Positions 60,001 through 64,000 of a DNA stretch of 64,000 nt are shown here, in pieces (position 1 is the stretch's first letter; every line of letters starts with the position of its first letter). The stretch covers positions 131,385,741 to 131,449,740 of the forward strand of contig CM041465.1 in NCBI GenBank assembly GCA_023213395.1, read 5' to 3'. A program made the translations under genes and the position numbers. Source of the DNA: Cycas panzhihuaensis (taxonomy: Eukaryota > Cycadophyta). The notes under the pieces are model-generated. The model did no database searches, was not told the DNA's origin, and saw only the letters and a program-made list of their open reading frames with translations.

Positions 60001-61016
60001 CCAGGGCGTGCCCGAGGTTTCGGTTGTTATCAGTTGGCTGTACTTGTTTTACTTTCTTTGGATGCCTCTCACTTCACATTGCGCTTGACAGCGGGCGTCC
60101 CCTTTCACTCGCTTATTCGATTGCGGTCGATGCACAGACGGCGTGGCGGCCCTACGTTGTCCTCGTCTGTCTCCCTTGTCCGCAGCGTTCGCCACGACAC
60201 TTGCCTACGCCCTTGGATCACGTGCTGCTCTTGATTGCTCTTATATATATATATGCATGTGCTACTCATGTTTCTTGATTGTCGGCATTCGCCATCACAT
60301 CACGCTTAGAAGCGGTGAGGCTCACGCCGAGGCGATGTTTCCCTAGTGGGAATGGACTCGGGACGCATCGACCTGAGTTTGTGCAGGTATATGTTCTTAC
60401 TTTTCTTACTTATGGTTGCTAAGGGAATTCAGAATAGTTTGATTGACATGTGCCTGTCTACATGCATTTGTTTGATTGCCTGTTCATAATGCATGTGCCT
60501 AACGGCACCTCTTAGCCTATGACGACTCACGGTAGGGGCATCCATAGCGGATCACGACACCCCGTATGGCGTACAGCCACTCACGATGTCTCCATGGTCT
60601 TTCGGGATGCTTTTGCCAGCTTGTTTATTCGTGTTACTACATGCCACTTATGTTGCAAACCCTTCCTAAGCCTGGTTTAACCCTTAGTTAGGGCTCTTTG
60701 CACCATTTTGAGTACTTGCTTGCTGGGCCTTCCCCGATTGATGTATTTCGTGGCTTAGCCCTGTTTTACCCTAAAAGCGATGTTTATGACTTTTATGATG
60801 TATTTTTCCCTTTTTTTTAAATTTGGTGTCTGACAAACTTAGCGGTACCACAAAGTTTGGTACCCGATGCGTCTGCGGTAAACTTAGCGATGCAAGTTTG
60901 CCACGATTTGTTTAAAATTTAAAAGAGAAACCTGTGACGATGGCGCATTTTTTCGTGAGCTGGCGTGGCTCATCTGATGGGCGCAGGGCCCCCAGCGTTC
61001 ACTTGCTATGCCCAAG

Positions 61017-61028
61017 GCATAAAAGCCT
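61017..61028 (+). promoter_or_regulatory. Predicted TATA box (candidate LTR promoter)
   Basis: Reads ggcataaaagcc. A C/T-rich start-like region (tcattcttcacttcac) follows 25-30 bp downstream, then a C/A-rich leader, as in many plant LTR and gene promoters. Confidence 0.5.
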
Positions 61029-61110
61029 TTTTCTACTCATTTGCCTCATTCTTCACTTCACTTTTCAAGTTTTCTGAGCAACTTCTCCACAAAGAGACAA
61101 AGCAAAAGCG

Positions 61111-61422
61111 TTGAACAAGAGAACTTCTTCTCAAAGATGGGACAGAGGGGAAGTGGGCCATTACCAGCTGGAGTTGCAGGGCCATTCACGCCCCTCAGAC
61201 TCCATCACAAGCACCACTCTTCTCCACAAATACCCAAAGCTTCAAGAGGATTTCTTCACCAAAAAGACCACTTCAAAGACCCATTTTCAAGCTTTCAACT
61301 TGCATGAAGCTCTACTCTTCTACTCTCTTGCAAAAGACATTCAACACCACCTCTTAGACATTACTTGGGCTGCTCCTCCAAGTGGCCAAGCACCTATATG
61401 CACTTATTCTTCTCTATTCAAG
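61111..61422 (+). other. Unrecognised exon-like open frame
   Basis: A 104-residue open frame without ATG (GHYQLELQGHSRPSDSI ... HEALLFYSLAKDIQHHLLDI) ends at a good donor site ttcaag/gtattt. A different frame with ATG at 61137 gives 57 residues. I recognise neither. It may be a spliced untranslated leader of the retroelement RNA, or a captured exon. Confidence 0.35.
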
Positions 61423-62846
61423 GTATTTATTGTCTCTTGTTAGTGCTTTTTGCTTGTTTCCTTCATTGTTTTGCTTGCAAATTCTTTCCCCCCTTTTGCA
61501 TGCACTTCCTTTGGGTTTCTCTTGGCCATTTGATGCAAGTAATCTTAGTAGTTGTGGCTTACTAGAGTGCTGCCCTAGGTTAGGCACATTTTCTTGTATT
61601 TCCTTGAAACCCATCCTCTTCCTCTTAGCTTCCTCTTCCGCCATTTCCTAAGCTAGCCGGCATAAAGGGTTTTCACGAGGATTTGAGGGAGATAGGCGGG
61701 GTTCCGTCCCCCATTGCCGTCCTTCTCCCCAAGGGTTCCGTCCCTTATCCTCTCCCCCTTTAGCACCCGTGCTTTCTTAGGAAACGGAGCTAGAGAAGCC
61801 TTGGAGAGTTGGGTTGAGTTTCCCTCTTGGTGTAAGAAATTTGTTACTATATGACTCATCTTGTCGCATGCTAGCACTGTTTTCCCTATACCCTGTGGAG
61901 ACCTCTCGTGGGTGAGTTAGCCATCCCGAGGCTACACTCAATCCCATTTGGTGCGTTTTATGGTGTCTGACCAGCATATTTATCATGTGACCTTGTTTCA
62001 TTTTCGTTATGCTTTAGTGCTTAACTACGTTTTTCTAGCTTAGTTGATTTTATTGCCATATATACATATATCTTGTTGTGCTTCGTAGCCTCTCTCCCGA
62101 GAGGAAGGCGTTTGTTGGGATTATTTGCGAGGATTGCGTTGGAGGAAGCATTGCGAGATCGTGATTCTTGGGTCGGCCCCATATGGTATTTCTTCTCCCT
62201 TTTTGGTTGAGCTTTGCTTCGTTCCCTTCATTTCATTTAGTCCTTGCATGCTTTTGGGAGGTAAGTGCACCCCTTCGTTGTTGTTTCGATCGACGTTGCA
62301 TGCGCGGGAGGAGGAAAGGAGCGCAACCAAGGAGGGAAATCCGCGCTTCCGTTCGAACGCCGAATCCAGGTATTCTTCGCATGCCTTTCATATTTTCTTT
62401 ATGCTTTTATGTTTCTTTGCATTTACTGTTATAGATAAAGGAACATAAAGGAAAGAAGAAAACAACCTTTTATTGTGTATTCGCTTGCTCGTACTATTTC
62501 TTTACATTGCATGACATAGTAGTGTAGGTCCCATTTACCTATACCCCTTATCCACACTTACCCCTTACTCCGTGACACGTTTGGTTGATTGCCCCCCTCG
62601 TCGCCTTCTCCTTGCCTTGAGAAGCCGCGACGTGCGAGGTTCTTTTCCCTTTCCCGGCCATCTGAAGGGTAGGAAGGCCTCGTCTTGCACGGCTACCTGG
62701 AAGCAACCAGGCACCTTGCGATCCGTGCCGCGCTCCGGCGCACGGACGTCCTGCGAGGTATGATCCTCGCTAGTTAGCCTGCTTAGCATATTGTTTTATG
62801 CCCTTCCCGCTAGGCGTTGGATCATTGCCCCGCGGAGAGCGTTTCA

Positions 62847-63032
62847 GATAAGAACCTGTGGGACCCCATTATGGGGAGGTTTAGTAGGAAGCTAGTAGGT
62901 TGGAAAGGGGCACTTCTTAGTTGGGCCAGGAAAATCCAACTGGTAGTGGCCTCTCTTCAGAGTATTCTAGTCTACCAAATGTCCTTATTCAAGATGCCAT
63001 GCAAGGTTATTTCAACTCTTGAAGGCCTTATG
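62847..63032 (+). repeat. 186-bp direct repeat, right copy, flanking the gypsy segment
   Basis: Same sequence as 54479-54664. LINE E ORF2 continues from its end without loss. Confidence 0.97.
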
Positions 63033-63990
63033 AAGAGATTTCTATGGTCCGGGGCAGAAGAAAAAAATAGAGTTCATCTGGTGTCATGGGAAAAGGTATG
63101 TAAGCCCAAGTGGGCGAGAGGGCTTAATGTTAGGAGACTGGGGCTCTTCAATAAAGCTCTCCTAGCCAAAATAGGATGGAGATTAACTAAAGAAGAAGAC
63201 TCGCTGTGGGGAAAAATAATAGCCAGAAAATATTTAGAGGATAAGCATTTCCTAAAGGATGAGGTGAGTGGGATCTCCGGTTCTTCCATTTAGAAAGCTA
63301 TTTGTTCCTCGTAGCCTATCTTGTGCAATGGAATACGATGGAAACTAAGGAACGTTGAGGGTATAAGATTCTGGGAAGACAAATGGTGTGATGCATCTAG
63401 GATGCGTGAGATCCCAGATATTGGTAATTTGCAGAGGGTCTATGAGGAGGCTTACGACACACTAGTTAAGCACTATTGGGTGGGAATAGGGAAGAATAGA
63501 CAATGGAGAACGTTCGATGATCTGCAAGGCTACAAGGAGGAAATTTAGATAGTAAAAGGGATACTAAAACACTAGTATATCCCTAAGAGGGCCCCTTTGG
63601 ATACCTTGGTCTGGTCATTATCACCCTCAGGATCCTACAAAGTTAAAGACGGTTATAATTCGTTGATGACGATAGAAGAATGGACGAAGAATGACATGTT
63701 GGAAGGGGTTTGGAAACTGGGGATGATCCCAAAGGTAGCTACTTTCTAGTGGCTATGTCTGCAAAAGAAGATTCTAACAACATATAACCTTTTAAAATGA
63801 GGTTTCTACCTAGCAAATAGGTGCGAGTTATGTAGGGAGGAGGCTGAGTCCTTGGACCACCTTAGTATCCATTGCTCTACTCTAGGGGGATATGGAGAGG
63901 CTTCTGGTCAAAACTGGGCATATAATAGGTTTCCCATAAGTCTCTGTAGGACCAATGGTTAACATGGGTATCTCCATTTAAGAGTAAAAC
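62847..63990 (+). pseudogene. LINE E ORF2, second part: post-RT linker and zf-RVT
   Basis: It continues in one frame: KRFLWSGAEEKNRVHLVSWEKV (about 63035), GGLNV-type block seen as RGLNVRRLGLFNKALLAKIGW, WGKIIARKYLED, then WKLRNVEGIRFWEDKWC (63340), YWVGIGKNRQWRTFDDL (63475), GSYKVKDGYNSL (63630), VWKLGMIPKVATF and a zf-RVT motif CELCREEAESLDHLSIHC (63826-63880). In-frame stops occur at 63291, 63312, 63546, 63573, 63747 and 63798. RNase H should follow beyond the window. Confidence 0.9.
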
Positions 63991-64000
63991 ACTGGGAAGG

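Larger units (their letters stand above)
54665..62846 (+). mobile_element. GC-rich Ty3/gypsy-derived segment, 5' truncated, non-standard insertion
   Basis: It starts within the integrase zinc-binding region and contains the integrase end, an 85-bp triple repeat, an antisense PMD gene, a sense RNase H-fold ORF and a candidate LTR with TATA box. It has no matching LTR pair and no short duplication; instead a 186-bp repeat of the target flanks it. Base composition is much richer in GC and CpG than the LINE. The lack of a chromodomain after the integrase and the presence of an RNase H-like ORF fit the Tat/Athila side of gypsy. The first bases after the junction copy a nearby LINE word (see findings). 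Confidence 0.82.
60001..62846 (+). other. Candidate 3' LTR or untranslated region of the gypsy segment
   Basis: No known protein domain. It includes a TATA-type promoter at 61017, an unrecognised exon-like frame 61111-61422, and donor-like sites gcag/gtatat (60385), ttcaag/gtattt (61422), atccag/gtattc (62374) and tgcgag/gtatga (62757). A word taaacttagcgatgca at 60879 also occurs at 58540, with homology around gcgtctgc. I could not find a second LTR copy to set the boundaries. It ends abruptly at the 186-bp repeat. Confidence 0.4.
50185..64000 (+). mobile_element. LINE E: L1-type element, 5' complete, interrupted by an 8.2-kb segment, 3' end outside window
   Basis: The only plus-strand copy of the family: GC-rich 5' UTR, ORF1, ORF2 to 54664, foreign segment 54665-62846, then a repeat of the last 186 bp and the remainder of ORF2 to the window end. 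Within ORF1 and ORF2 the reading frame is kept with stops only, and resumes in the correct relative frame after the insertion. The boundary with the pararetrovirus near 50184 is estimated from the change in base composition. Confidence 0.92.

Overview
This is a gene-poor, repeat-dominated stretch of a plant nuclear genome, most likely a seed plant with a large genome. The species cannot be read from the sequence. Evidence: six copies of a plant L1-type LINE with an ORF1 of the DUF4283 type plus CCHC knuckle, and an ORF2 of endonuclease, reverse transcriptase (RT), zf-RVT zinc motif and RNase H; two Ty1/copia elements primed by initiator tRNA-Met; a Ty3/gypsy segment with a plant mobile domain (PMD) gene; and a caulimovirid-like endogenous pararetrovirus. 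I found no intact host gene, tRNA, rRNA or CRISPR array. Almost every coding region is broken by stops or frameshifts.

Layout. 1-9990: LINE A (minus), internally deleted and split by Copia-1 (1918-9235, minus; LTRs 1918-2492 and 8660-9235). 9991-10812: AT-rich spacer. 10813-14168: LINE B (minus, 5' truncated). 14169-15212: GC-rich tandem array of 396-bp units. 15213-15745: AT-rich minisatellite. 15746-20611: very AT-rich DNA with TA/CA/GT microsatellites in a duplicated block. 20612-24165: LINE C (minus, 5' truncated). 24991-38471: LINE D (minus, full length, flanked by a 14-bp target-site duplication), split by Copia-2 (25932-33632, plus, 5-bp duplication ctaac). 38486-50184: endogenous pararetrovirus remnants, split inside the capsid zinc knuckle by full-length LINE F (42470-48562, minus). 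50185-64000: LINE E (plus, runs off the window), split by an 8.2-kb GC-rich gypsy-derived segment (54665-62846).

The nesting gives a partial order of events: LINE A before Copia-1, LINE D before Copia-2, pararetrovirus before LINE F, and LINE E before the gypsy segment. That last insertion is flanked not by a 4-6 bp duplication but by a perfect 186-bp direct repeat of the LINE target, with apparently templated filler at one junction. This points to capture during double-strand-break repair rather than integrase action.

The most unusual content is in this gypsy segment. Downstream of a Tat/Athila-like integrase end there is an antisense, intron-bearing PMD gene with a TATA box. Head to head with it lies a sense RNase H-fold ORF starting at 59577. 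A candidate LTR promoter at about 61020 follows. Other leads are an in-frame 186-bp duplication of the RT active-site block in LINE D, two frame-intact but TAG-riddled ORFs in LINE E that fit cytosine deamination, inverted primer-binding-site remnants in the pararetrovirus locus, and a CpG-rich leader in Copia-1.
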